This document shows, in pieces, positions 25,443 through 34,100 of a stretch of DNA of 64,000 nucleotides. Location of the stretch: the IMG/VR virus record IMGVR_UViG_3300021389_002073, positions 1-64,000 of that record. One strand, written 5' to 3'. The first letter of the stretch is position 1. Every line of letters starts with the position of its first letter. The notes beneath the pieces were generated by a model that saw only the letters and a list, made by a program, of their open reading frames with translations, ran no database searches and was not told where the DNA came from. Origin of the DNA: a virus. The position numbers were made by a program, and so were the translations under genes.

Positions 25443-26258
25443 ATGGCATTAGAAAATCACAACTTCACAAAAGAAGAACGTAAAGCACAAAAGAGAGCTA
25501 GGCGTTTAGAAAAAGAACTTCGTAAGAGTCAAGCTCTTAGAGAGAACAATCAGCATGGTCCTGTTACACAAATTCTTTGTGTACGCTTTGGCAACAAATA
25601 CGGAAATGAATATGTTATAAAGTTACGTGATATGGTTGCAAGACATATTACTGTGCCATATCGTTTTAACTGTTTAACAGATGATCCTAAGCCACTAGAG
25701 GGTGTAAACAATATTGTTATACCTAATAAAGGTTACCAAAGAGGTTGGTGGCACAAAGTTCATATGTTTGATCCTAGTCTTCCTTTAGAAGGTAGAATAT
25801 TATATATGGATTTAGATGTTGTTATTCATAACAATATTGATAAACTGTGCAATGTTTGGTTAGATGACTTTATGGGCATTAGAGATTTTAATAGAAAGTT
25901 CCATCCAAACTACAAGTATCTAAACAGTTCTGTTATGGCTTGGAATGCTAGAACACAATCTCATGTTTACCAAAACTTTATGGCTAATCCAGCACAAGCA
26001 CAAAGACTTCATGGTGATCAAGATTGGATTTGGCAAAATTGCAGAGAAGTTCTTAAGTTTTGGCCTGAAGAATGGGTTATGAGTTATAAATGGGAAATAC
26101 GAGATAAGAGTGAGCTTCATATGAAAGACGGACAAAGACAGTTTAAAACTGTTAGAGATGACGTAGTTCCTCCAAAAGAAAATTCTATTATGGTTTTTCA
26201 TGGTGATCCAAATCCTGGACAAGTAAAAGATAAGTTAATCATTGACAACTGGAAATAA
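25443..26258 (+). CDS. GT-A type glycosyltransferase
   Basis: A 271-residue protein. After a basic, coiled-coil-like first 35 residues comes a GT-A core: QILCVRFGNKYGNEY, then ILYMDLDVV with the metal-binding DLD at 123-125, and HGDQDWI for the acceptor side. This is the GT8-like pattern of nucleotide-sugar dependent enzymes. It lies 6 nt after kdsA. The last codons contain the -35 and -10 boxes of the next gene. Confidence 0.75.
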   Translation: MALENHNFTKEERKAQKRARRLEKELRKSQALRENNQHGPVTQILCVRFGNKYGNEYVIKLRDMVARHITVPYRFNCLTDDPKPLEGVNNIVIPNKGYQRGWWHKVHMFDPSLPLEGRILYMDLDVVIHNNIDKLCNVWLDDFMGIRDFNRKFHPNYKYLNSSVMAWNARTQSHVYQNFMANPAQAQRLHGDQDWIWQNCREVLKFWPEEWVMSYKWEIRDKSELHMKDGQRQFKTVRDDVVPPKENSIMVFHGDPNPGQVKDKLIIDNWK

Positions 26259-26270
26259 TGACTGTATACT
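26242..26270 (+). promoter_or_regulatory. sigma70-type promoter for a predicted leaderless gene
   Basis: TTGACA, 17 nt spacer, TATACT, then GTAAGT and the ATG at 26277. The expected start is the A of the ATG. Most of the promoter lies inside the end of the glycosyltransferase gene. Confidence 0.78.
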
Positions 26271-26276
26271 GTAAGT

Positions 26277-27101
26277 ATGTTTAGTTTTAGAAAGAAAAAA
26301 TCTTGGTTACGTTTCTACTCATTAGATCCTAATGTAGCAGAATTGTATCCTATTGAGCCTGCTGGTAAGGCAGAACGTGATTTCAACGATGTTGGAACAC
26401 GTAGAGTAAGACCTGAAAGCGGCAATCAACTTTCTAAAAACTGTCCTGGCATTAAGCCGCTTATGAAGTCAGGATATATTATGAGAGCTCCTGCAGATTT
26501 TACAATTGCTACAGGTCCTAATGTAGACGGTGGCATTGGTTGGGAAGTTCCTTTTCAGTTTGTAAAACCTAGCACAGGAAATTACAATATAAAAGGTTGG
26601 GAATATTATATCAACTGGCATGCACCTTGGCAAACTGAGCCACTTATTCCTCATGACACTGATAACACAAACAAGCCTTACTTAAATTCAGCAGTTAAAG
26701 TTGAAACACCTTGGCGTGTAAAAGCAAGTGAAGATATGTTGCTGTTACAAATGCCAGTGTCCTATAACAACGAAACAAGATTTACGGCTGCATATGGCAT
26801 AGTTGATCCTATGTACATGCATGCCATTCCAATTCAATTATTTTGGCATGTACTAGAAGGTAAAACATTAGTTAAAGCAGGTACTCCACTTGCACAGTTT
26901 GTACCTATTAGTAGAAGTATGCTACACGATCATGAGATTATTATTGACGAAGCAGGTGATCTCGAAAAAGATATTGAAGATGCATTTACATATGCTAATC
27001 ATCATAAGTTTGCAAACACAGACAATGTTGTTGCAAAGGTAAAACGTATTAAACAACTGTTTGATCGTTTTCGTAAAAAAAATCCCAATGCTAAAATTTA
27101 G
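26277..27101 (+). CDS. conserved phage protein of unknown function
   Basis: A 274-residue protein I cannot assign. It starts with a basic segment (MFSFRKKKSW), continues as a beta-rich, aromatic domain (GWEVPFQFV, then GWEYYINWHAPWQTEP, then TPWRVKASEDMLLLQMPV) and ends in a basic helix (FDRFRKKNPNAKI). GTPLAQFVPI recalls beta-barrel sugar- or nucleotide-binding proteins. It lies among glycan-related genes. No ribosome-binding site is present; the message is predicted to start at the ATG. Confidence 0.6.
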   Translation: MFSFRKKKSWLRFYSLDPNVAELYPIEPAGKAERDFNDVGTRRVRPESGNQLSKNCPGIKPLMKSGYIMRAPADFTIATGPNVDGGIGWEVPFQFVKPSTGNYNIKGWEYYINWHAPWQTEPLIPHDTDNTNKPYLNSAVKVETPWRVKASEDMLLLQMPVSYNNETRFTAAYGIVDPMYMHAIPIQLFWHVLEGKTLVKAGTPLAQFVPISRSMLHDHEIIIDEAGDLEKDIEDAFTYANHHKFANTDNVVAKVKRIKQLFDRFRKKNPNAKI

Positions 27102-27113
27102 AGAAAGGAAAAT

Positions 27114-27254
27114 ATGCTTAACGTAATACTAAAAGTACTAGCCATAATTGTTTTGCTAGAGTTAGCAATTGTTTATGGTTCTCAAGTGTATGACGAATAC
27201 ATGTTCTGGGAACAGTACAACCGATTTTATACTGACATTCCGATAGAGGAATAA
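27114..27254 (+). CDS. small single-span membrane protein
   Basis: A 46-residue frame starting at ATG 27114 with AAAGGA upstream. Residues 2-22 (LNVILKVLAIIVLLELAIVY) form one membrane helix, followed by an acidic, aromatic tail. The gene ends 5 nt before the HAD protein start. Function unknown; small membrane proteins of this kind are common in T4-like genomes. Confidence 0.65.
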   Translation: MLNVILKVLAIIVLLELAIVYGSQVYDEYMFWEQYNRFYTDIPIEE

Positions 27255-27259
27255 ACAGT

Positions 27260-27994
27260 ATGAAGTTTATATTCGATGTAGACGGTACATTGACGCCAAG
27301 TCGTCAAAAGATGGACGAAGAGTTCTCAAAATTCTTCTTTGACTTTTGCACAGAAAACAAAGTTTACCTTGTTACAGGCAGTGACAAAGACAAAACTGTT
27401 GAACAAGTAGGTAATGTTATTTACGGCTTGGCTAGACGTGCTTATAATTGTAGTGGTGCTGACGTATATAAATCATCTAAAAACGTTAGACGAAGCGATT
27501 GGAAACTTCCCCATTCAGCAAGAACTTTCTTATTAGATAAACTAGAAGAAAGTGAATTCCCACTTAGAACAGGACTACACATTGAAGAACGACCAGGTAT
27601 GATTAACTTCAGTGTTGTAGGTCGCAATGCTACAATGGGCGAACGTAAGTTATACGCAAAGTATGACACTAAACACAATGAACGTAACATAATTGCTGAC
27701 TTATTCAACAAACAATTCTCTGATATGCAGGCGACTGTAGGCGGAGAAACAGGTTTAGATATTGCGCCTATTGGCTCAGATAAAAGTCAGATACTTGTAG
27801 ACTTTGACAAAGATGACAGTATTATGTTCTTTGGCGATCGTTGTGATCCTGCAGGAAATGACTTTCCTATTGCCGAAGCACTAAGACAAAACTTCAAACG
27901 TTCAAAGATTTATCATGTCAATGATTGGAAAGAAACATTTAGAATTTTAAGTGATCCTCGATTGACTTCAACACAAGAAGGTAGTATACTATAA
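27260..27994 (+). CDS. HAD phosphatase, phosphomannomutase-like
   Basis: A 244-residue HAD-superfamily protein. FDVDGTLTP carries the nucleophile and acid-base aspartates (D6, D8). MINFSVVGRNATMGER, GGETGLDIAPIGSDKS and FFGDRCDPAGNDF resemble the eukaryote-type phosphomannomutase family in order and spacing. It may be a mutase or a sugar phosphatase. Its position next to kdsA and glycosyltransferase genes fits sugar metabolism. Its last codons contain the promoter of uvdE. Confidence 0.78.
   Translation: MKFIFDVDGTLTPSRQKMDEEFSKFFFDFCTENKVYLVTGSDKDKTVEQVGNVIYGLARRAYNCSGADVYKSSKNVRRSDWKLPHSARTFLLDKLEESEFPLRTGLHIEERPGMINFSVVGRNATMGERKLYAKYDTKHNERNIIADLFNKQFSDMQATVGGETGLDIAPIGSDKSQILVDFDKDDSIMFFGDRCDPAGNDFPIAEALRQNFKRSKIYHVNDWKETFRILSDPRLTSTQEGSIL
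27962..27990 (+). promoter_or_regulatory. sigma70-type promoter for uvdE, predicted leaderless
   Basis: TTGACT, 17 nt spacer, TATACT, then ATAAGT and the ATG at 27997. It has the same geometry as the promoter at 26242-26270. Confidence 0.78.
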
Positions 27995-27996
27995 GT

Positions 27997-29043
27997 ATGA
28001 ATAAGAGAATAGGCTTTGCCTGCAAATACATGTGGCACGATCAAACGCAGAAGAAAAAACTGCTAGAAGAAATCCAACGACCACTAAATACACGCAGTAC
28101 AACAGTGCAGTGGCTCAACAGGCAGACACGTGAAGTTGCAGAACAACGCTTGTGGGATATCATGGTCCACAACATACAGAGCTACGCTAATTTGATAGAG
28201 TACGTAGGGAGTTTAACAGATGATTTACGAATGGTTAGGCTGGGTAGTGATGTACTTCCTGTTTATACTGAGCCTACTTGGGGCTATTATTGGCGTAAGC
28301 CAGACGTCCGCGAGTACTGCGAGAAACACTTTGCGCCGATCGGCGAAAGAGCAAGAGCCCTCGATGTCCGACTATCGATGCACCCAGGCCAATTTACTGT
28401 ACTTGCGAGCGACAACCCCGAGATTGTAGAGAGGAGCATAGAAGAATTTGAATATCACACCGATGTCATCAGGTGGATGGGATACGGGAAGTCCTTCCAG
28501 GACTTCAAGTGCAATGTCCACATATCCGGTCGCCAAGGTCCAGCCGGTATCAAACACGCAGTTGACAAGAGACTTTCTCCAGAAGCGAGAAATTGCATTA
28601 CGATCGAGAACGATGAGATGTCATGGGGCATCGACGCAAGCCTCGAACTTGTTGACACATGCGCATTGGTATTGGACATACACCATCACTGGGTCCGTAC
28701 AGGCGAATATATACGTCCCACCGACGATAGATATCTACGCATGATGGATTCATGGCGTGGTGTCCGACCTGTGATACATTATTCTGTATCACGTGAAGAT
28801 CTACTTGTAGGTCATAATCCAAACACTTTACCAGATATGGAGAGTTTACTTGAACAAGGATTCAAAAAGCAAAAACTACGTGCTCATAGTGACTTTATGT
28901 GGAATGGGGCTGTTAACGATTGGGCTCTTACTTTTCGAGACACAGCAGATATTATGGTAGAAAGCAAGGCAAAGAATCTTGCTAGTAAGGCTTTATACGA
29001 ATATGATTTAAGCCGAGAAGCTCTCGCCGCAACCGCAGCTTGA
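27997..29043 (+). CDS. uvsE: UV damage endonuclease UvdE/UvsE
   Basis: A 348-residue TIM-barrel repair nuclease that nicks DNA 5' to UV photoproducts. IGFACKYM, RLSMHPGQFTVL, NVHISGRQG, ENDEMSWG, LDIHHHWV and PVIHYSVSRE supply the metal ligands. It would repair phage DNA in sunlit water. The middle (about 28300-28760) is visibly richer in G and C than both ends and its neighbours, suggesting a recombined segment. The 3' end overlaps the opposite iscA gene by 36 nt. Confidence 0.93.
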   Translation: MNKRIGFACKYMWHDQTQKKKLLEEIQRPLNTRSTTVQWLNRQTREVAEQRLWDIMVHNIQSYANLIEYVGSLTDDLRMVRLGSDVLPVYTEPTWGYYWRKPDVREYCEKHFAPIGERARALDVRLSMHPGQFTVLASDNPEIVERSIEEFEYHTDVIRWMGYGKSFQDFKCNVHISGRQGPAGIKHAVDKRLSPEARNCITIENDEMSWGIDASLELVDTCALVLDIHHHWVRTGEYIRPTDDRYLRMMDSWRGVRPVIHYSVSREDLLVGHNPNTLPDMESLLEQGFKKQKLRAHSDFMWNGAVNDWALTFRDTADIMVESKAKNLASKALYEYDLSREALAATAA

Positions 29044-29340
29044 TGTTGCGTTAGGGTTTTTAATTACAAGTTGAGAACCAAATACTTCCTTAATAAAATC
29101 AATCTCAGTACCTGCAACATACATTATACTAAATTGATCTATAGCGAATTGGCCGTTTGGTAGGTCAATTATTTCATCTTTTTCTTCTAATTCTTCAGTC
29201 ATGGCCCACTCATAACCGAAACCGGCACACCCACCGCCTTTGACACTGAGTCTGACGATGGGTTTACCTTGTTCATCTATCAGCTTGGTCATATGATCGA
29301 CCGCTGATTGAGTTAGTTTAACTAGTCCTGCTTTTTCCAT
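29008..29340 (-). CDS. iscA: A-type Fe-S carrier protein (IscA/HesB family)
   Basis: About 110 residues from ATG 29340; a longer in-frame extension was rejected because it overlaps the small membrane gene and lacks similarity to the family. GGGCAGFGYEW (C38) and SSCGCGESF (C102, C104) are the three cluster-binding cysteines. Family members carry [4Fe-4S] clusters to target enzymes. It is the last gene of a leftward unit with a membrane protein and superoxide dismutase. Confidence 0.92.
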   Translation of the reverse strand: MEKAGLVKLTQSAVDHMTKLIDEQGKPIVRLSVKGGGCAGFGYEWAMTEELEEKDEIIDLPNGQFAIDQFSIMYVAGTEIDFIKEVFGSQLVIKNPNATSSCGCGESFSA

Positions 29341-29492
29341 AGTGTCCAAATACCATACCCGATGGCTGCATAGGCTGCTAATTTCGCAAAAGGTCCTGCG
29401 ATTAAAACAACTACTCCAACACCAATTAGAACTGCACCGTCCCATGATGTTCTTTCTTCTAGTCTGTCTTTTACCCAATTAATAGGATTCAT
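29322..29492 (-). CDS. small membrane protein
   Basis: A 56-residue protein from ATG 29492, which follows AAGGAG at good spacing. Residues 20-50 are hydrophobic (AVLIGVGVVVLIAGPFAKLA and onward), enough for one long or two short membrane helices. It ends in WKKQD. The gene starts just after the dismutase stop and overlaps iscA by 19 nt. Function unknown. Confidence 0.6.
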   Translation of the reverse strand: MNPINWVKDRLEERTSWDGAVLIGVGVVVLIAGPFAKLAAYAAIGYGIWTLWKKQD

Positions 29493-29493
29493 A

Positions 29494-30057
29494 TTATTCT
29501 CCTTGTATGCGGTCATTGATTACTGACCAATTTATAATCTTCCAAATATTTGCAAGGTACTTTGATTTATCTGCTTGATAATCTAAAGCCCATGCATGTT
29601 CCCACCAATCAACTAACAATGCAATTTTCATACCACGCTTGTAACTGTGATTTTTAATTGTTTTGATTCGTCCTTTGGTATCAAGATACAACCAACCTGA
29701 ACCTTGAATGCCCATGGCCACCTTTGAAAACTCTTCTTTAAAGTTTTCAAAAGAACCAAAATTGCTATCAATAAGTTCTTTAGATATCCCTGTAGGTTTA
29801 TTACCAACAGAAACAGGTTGTAACTGAGGGAAAAACAAATTATGTAACTTTGCGCCTCCATAATTGAAATCATCATCGCCATCTTTGTCGTTGTATCTTT
29901 TAACATACGCTGACGCAAGTTTGCCATAATGATAATCAAGTGTGTCGCTGCTCATTACTTCCAGCTCATTCTTTTCATAAGGCAATTTTTCTTGCACTAA
30001 GTTTTCACGAACTGTATCTGCTTCAATGACTATTTCTCTGTATAATTTTATGGTCAT
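29494..30057 (-). CDS. sod: iron/manganese superoxide dismutase
   Basis: A 187-residue enzyme converting superoxide to peroxide and oxygen. LPYEKNELE and TLDYHYGKL (H43), KLHNLFFPQL (H72), GSGWLYLD, and VDWWEHAWALDY (D150, H154) supply the metal ligands. The start is ATG 30057; a GTG further up would include the promoter. It lies next to iscA and iscU, so it may protect Fe-S clusters. A dismutase gene is uncommon in tailed phages as far as I know. Confidence 0.93.
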   Translation of the reverse strand: MTIKLYREIVIEADTVRENLVQEKLPYEKNELEVMSSDTLDYHYGKLASAYVKRYNDKDGDDDFNYGGAKLHNLFFPQLQPVSVGNKPTGISKELIDSNFGSFENFKEEFSKVAMGIQGSGWLYLDTKGRIKTIKNHSYKRGMKIALLVDWWEHAWALDYQADKSKYLANIWKIINWSVINDRIQGE

Positions 30058-30061
30058 ACTG

Positions 30062-30069
30062 TATTTATA
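30062..30069 (-). promoter_or_regulatory. late promoter element, exact TATAAATA
   Basis: Minus strand TATAAATA, identical to the T4 late consensus, 4 nt before the dismutase ATG. Confidence 0.75.
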
Positions 30070-30125
30070 CACTTAGGACTGTCATAAAATATAAAAGAGA
30101 TAAAATCATAGCTAAATACAATTGG

Positions 30126-30154
30126 TTGACAACTTCACTAAGTTGTTGTATAAT
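30126..30154 (+). promoter_or_regulatory. consensus sigma70 promoter for iscU
   Basis: TTGACA, 17 nt spacer, TATAAT: both boxes are perfect. A late-type CTAAATA lies just upstream (30112-30118). Confidence 0.85.
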
Positions 30155-30177
30155 AAACGAAAAAATCACATTACATT

Positions 30178-30606
30178 ATGGCATATTCAAAACAAGTAGT
30201 AGACAGATTCGAATCTGTTCTCGCAAACCCTAATGCTCACGGTGTTGGTCGCTTTGATCCTAAAGACCCAAACGTGGCAACAGGCATGACAGGCGCACCA
30301 GCATGTGGTGATGTTATGAAACTTGATCTTAAAGTAAATCCAGATACTGATATTATTGAAGATGTAAAGTTTAAAACATACGGTTGTGGTAGTGCAATAG
30401 CAAGTTCAACTATGTTTGTTGAAATGCTTAAAGGACTTACAATGTCTCAAGCATTAGAAATAAAGGATAAAGACATAGCAAAAGCACTTGATCTTCCGCC
30501 TATTAAATTACACTGTTCAGTTCTAGCAGAGGATTCTATAAAAAGAGCCTTACAGGACTGGGACGAAAAGAAAGCAAAACGTATGCATAACGGAGGGCCT
30601 GAATAA
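30178..30606 (+). CDS. iscU: IscU-type Fe-S scaffold protein
   Basis: A 142-residue scaffold on which Fe-S clusters are built. GAPACGDVM (C43), YGCGSAIAS (C70) and KLHCSVLAED (C113) are the three ligand cysteines, and LPPIK (106-110) matches the HscA chaperone-binding LPPVK motif. It could work with host IscS and HscA. It is divergent from the sod-iscA unit and is driven by a perfect sigma70 promoter, so early expression is likely. Confidence 0.94.
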   Translation: MAYSKQVVDRFESVLANPNAHGVGRFDPKDPNVATGMTGAPACGDVMKLDLKVNPDTDIIEDVKFKTYGCGSAIASSTMFVEMLKGLTMSQALEIKDKDIAKALDLPPIKLHCSVLAEDSIKRALQDWDEKKAKRMHNGGPE

Positions 30607-30788
30607 TGCCTGTAAAATTTAAACCATCACAAAAAATTAGAAACAAAACAACAGGCAAAACTGAAACTCAACACTTCTATATGAAATCTACGGCTACGCA
30701 AGAGCTTGTAGACTATATAGATAGCAGTAATGCAAAGCCTAAACTTATAGTAAAAGTAAAAAAAGAACTTGCTCGACGAGCAGTTTAG
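30606..30788 (+). CDS. small conserved phage protein
   Basis: A 60-residue basic protein with the ending KLIVKVKKELARRAV. From memory, similar short proteins occur in marine T4-like phages; function unknown. The start overlaps the iscU stop (TAATG). Its 3' end overlaps the opposite zinc-finger-like gene by 4 nt. Confidence 0.6.
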   Translation: MPVKFKPSQKIRNKTTGKTETQHFYMKSTATQELVDYIDSSNAKPKLIVKVKKELARRAV

Positions 30789-31072
30789 TATTTAGATAAA
30801 GGTAAGTCTGCGTTAGCTGGCATATCCCATACTTGTTTTTGTTCTACACCTTTACGTTGTGCAAAACGTTTAGCATCGCAATCATTACAAACGTGGAAGT
30901 AATTGTTATTCAACCGGCTTGAGTTCATCTTTTTTAAATCCCTGGTAAATACAGTATCACAGTTATCACACTGTAGATGAACAACGGTTTTTTCACGGAT
31001 ATATTCGTGTGTTTTACCAAGTTTACTTTGCCTGGTGTAACAAGTATGAACTTTTTCTGTCTTAATGAACAT
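30785..31072 (-). CDS. small zinc-ribbon-like protein
   Basis: A 95-residue protein with CDNC near residue 35 and CNDC near 62, a four-cysteine zinc ribbon spaced as in transcription or nuclease accessory domains. The part between has basic residues (RDLKKMNSSRLNNN). It could be a DNA-binding regulator or an HNH-type remnant. A late element (AGTAAATA) ends exactly 5 nt before the ATG. Confidence 0.6.
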   Translation of the reverse strand: MFIKTEKVHTCYTRQSKLGKTHEYIREKTVVHLQCDNCDTVFTRDLKKMNSSRLNNNYFHVCNDCDAKRFAQRKGVEQKQVWDMPANADLPLSKY

Positions 31073-31077
31073 ACTTG

Positions 31078-31085
31078 TATTTACT
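31078..31085 (-). promoter_or_regulatory. late promoter element for the zinc-ribbon gene
   Basis: Minus strand AGTAAATA, then CAAGT, then the ATG at 31072. Confidence 0.68.
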
Positions 31086-31113
31086 ATTTTACATTAGGCT
31101 TATAAAATTATTG

Positions 31114-31121
31114 GCTAAATA
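31114..31121 (+). promoter_or_regulatory. late promoter element for the fibre operon
   Basis: GCTAAATA, 33 nt before the ATG at 31155. This one has a normal leader with GGAG. Confidence 0.65.
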
Positions 31122-31154
31122 CATTAGAATTAAAAGGATACTTGGAGTTAGTAG

Positions 31155-34100
31155 ATGGCACGTAAGATTGTAGATATTGGAGCAATAGGTAACGACGGTA
31201 CCGGCGATAGTATTAGAGATTCGTTTCGTAAAACGAATGATAATTTTAAAGAATTATATAGTTCACTAGGACTTGGCGAAAAACTTACTTTTATTGCCCT
31301 TGACGATACACCTACTACATTTTTAGGTCAAGAAGGTGCTGTTCTAGCTGTTAACCCAACAACAGACGGGTTACAATTTAAACAAATTACAGCAGGTTTA
31401 GGTATCACAATCGATGATACTTCTAATTCAAACCAAATTATTGTTGCTACTGAGTTTAGTGAAATCTCAGGAGACCCTAGTCCACAACTAGGTGGTAACT
31501 TATCAGTTGCATCAGGTGGTAATACATATCGTATTAAAGATATGGCTACTCCTGTTTCAGATGATGAAGCAGCAAACAAAGAATATGTAGATACAAAGAT
31601 TTCAAGAGCAGGTATTGGTGCTGTTGATCCGTCAACAGGTAACCCAAATGTAGCATTTGGTACAATGACTGGTCCATTAATTTTAAGCAGAAGCCCAGAA
31701 CCTGCAGATGACGAATTATATGACGGCTTGATTGCTGCAACAAAACAATATGTTGATAACGCATCATTCGGTAGTAAGGTAAACTTATATGTTGCTACAT
31801 CAGGTCAAGACGAAAGAGTAGGTGTTAGTGAAGAACTACAAGGTAGAGCTCTTGCTTATGCTTATAGAACAATTGAAGCAGCACTAAAACGTGCTGAAGA
31901 ACTAGTATTAGAATCACTAGACGACATTGGTCCTTATAAGAAGCAACTTACATTTAATAACGGTTCAGGTACTGTAACACTTTCAGAAATTGCATCATCA
32001 CCAAGTTCAGGTATAGGATTTGCTGGTAATGCAAGAATGAGTGTCGACACTATTACTATGAACGCACCGGGTGCTAACTATCAAGCAGGAGATATTATTA
32101 CACTGCAAGGTGGTACAGGATCAAATGCAACTATTGAAGTATTATCAACAGCAACAACACCAGGTGCTATTACAACATTTAAACTTTTAGCACAAGGTGA
32201 TTACACAGTATTACCTGGAACAAGCGGCGTTGTTACAACTTCTGACTCAACTTTTGGTATAGGTGCTACATTTGATGTAACATATAAAGTAAACGGAATT
32301 GATATTACCAATGGTGGATCAGGCTACAGTTTAGTATCTGTACGTGTTACAGGCGGCGCTGGGTCAACTGGTTCATTTGGTACAGCAGTTATTACAAGCG
32401 GAACTATTACCAGCATTGATATTTTAGATTCTGGTTCAGGATTTACAGCAATTCCAACAGTTAATGTTGACCTACCAAGGTTCTTACTAAAAACAGATGG
32501 TTATCGTACAGACTTTACAGGTGACGTTTTAACTGATACTCCAGTAGCATTTAGAACAAGAGATCTTAGAGAAGGTTTATATTTACGAGGTGAAACATCT
32601 GGAGCACTTGCACAGATTCTTGCACACGAAGGTGCATTAGATAGTTTAGGTAATGAGATTTTTGATGTAGATATCAAGTACGGAACGTTCTTAATTGACG
32701 AGCCTATTTCATACGGTGATATTACTAACCAAATTCAAATTGCAGTCCTTGTTGAAAGTGGAATTTACGAAGAAAACTATCCACTTAAGGTACCGCAGAA
32801 CGTTGCAATCATTGGTGATGAATTTAGACGTGTTCTTATTAAACCAAGACAAGGTACATCAAGTTCACCTTGGGCGTTCCAAAAGTTTAGAAGAGATACA
32901 AATATTGATGGACTGACAACTGCTACACAATTGTACGGTCATCATTACCTATCAGATTCAACACAACCAGTTTATCCTAAAATTGATAACAAAGGTGCTT
33001 ATAGAAAAGCAGCAGCACTTATCAAACTTAATAAATCATTCATTCAAAACGAAGTTGTTGAATGGATCGATACACAAATTGCTTCAAACACTGCACCATT
33101 TACTCAGTCATTTACATATAACAAAGTACTATGTAAACGTGACGTAGGATTAGTTATTGATGCTATGATATTCGACCTGAAGTATGGCGGATACAATAGA
33201 ACTATTTCCGCAGGTTTAAAATATTATCAAAGTGCAAGTGGAAGACTTGCAATTACTACACAGCTTTCACAAACGATTGCAGGTCTTGAAAGAGCGCAGA
33301 CAGCGATTGATTATGTTATACAAAACTTACCATTACCAGGAACAGTAACTACAGCGGTACAGATTATTGATACATCGTTTATAGCAGAAACAGGAACACA
33401 AGGTGTTGTTGCTGAACTATTTGATGCTATTGAAGATGTAATGGACGGTTCAGGTAGTGTTAACTATCCAGAAGAGAACGACAAGTTAGACGTATTCTTA
33501 ATGAATGACGCTAACATTATTAGAGCTGTTACAGGTCAAGGACATGGCGGCTTTATGATGGTACTTGATCCAGAAGGACAAATCCTTGCTAAGTCACCAT
33601 ACTGTCAAGAATCAGCATCATTCTCAAAATCAATAAACAAACAAACTTTTGCAGGTGGTATGTTTGTTGACGGCTTTGCTGGTAACTTACAATTTAGACA
33701 CGCTTCATCAACAACATCTACAAGAATTGAAGTAACAGGACTAGAAAGAGTACCACAACTACCTTGTTCGTTTATTGTTGATGATACAGTATTCAGAGTA
33801 AACTATGTTAGAGATTTTGTCTTTAACAAAAACGGTTCTTCAGCATCATTTATTTTAGATGAAACTACACCATTTACTAGAACTGCTGGACCTGTTACTG
33901 CTACAATTACAAATGCTAACCCTGCTGTTATTACTTCAGCAGCACACAAATTACAAGAAGGCGCAGTTGTTAGATTTACAACAACTGGTTCATTGCCAAC
34001 TGGTTTAATTGTTGGTAAAGATTATTTTGTTTCAGGTGTTAACTTAACAACAAACACATTCCAAGTAGCAGAATCACTAGGCGGCACATCAGTTGCAACA

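Noticed and set aside
29341-29478. N-terminal extension of iscA
   Set aside because: The translation is cysteine- and arginine-rich noise overlapping the small membrane gene; the A-type carrier fold begins at 29340.
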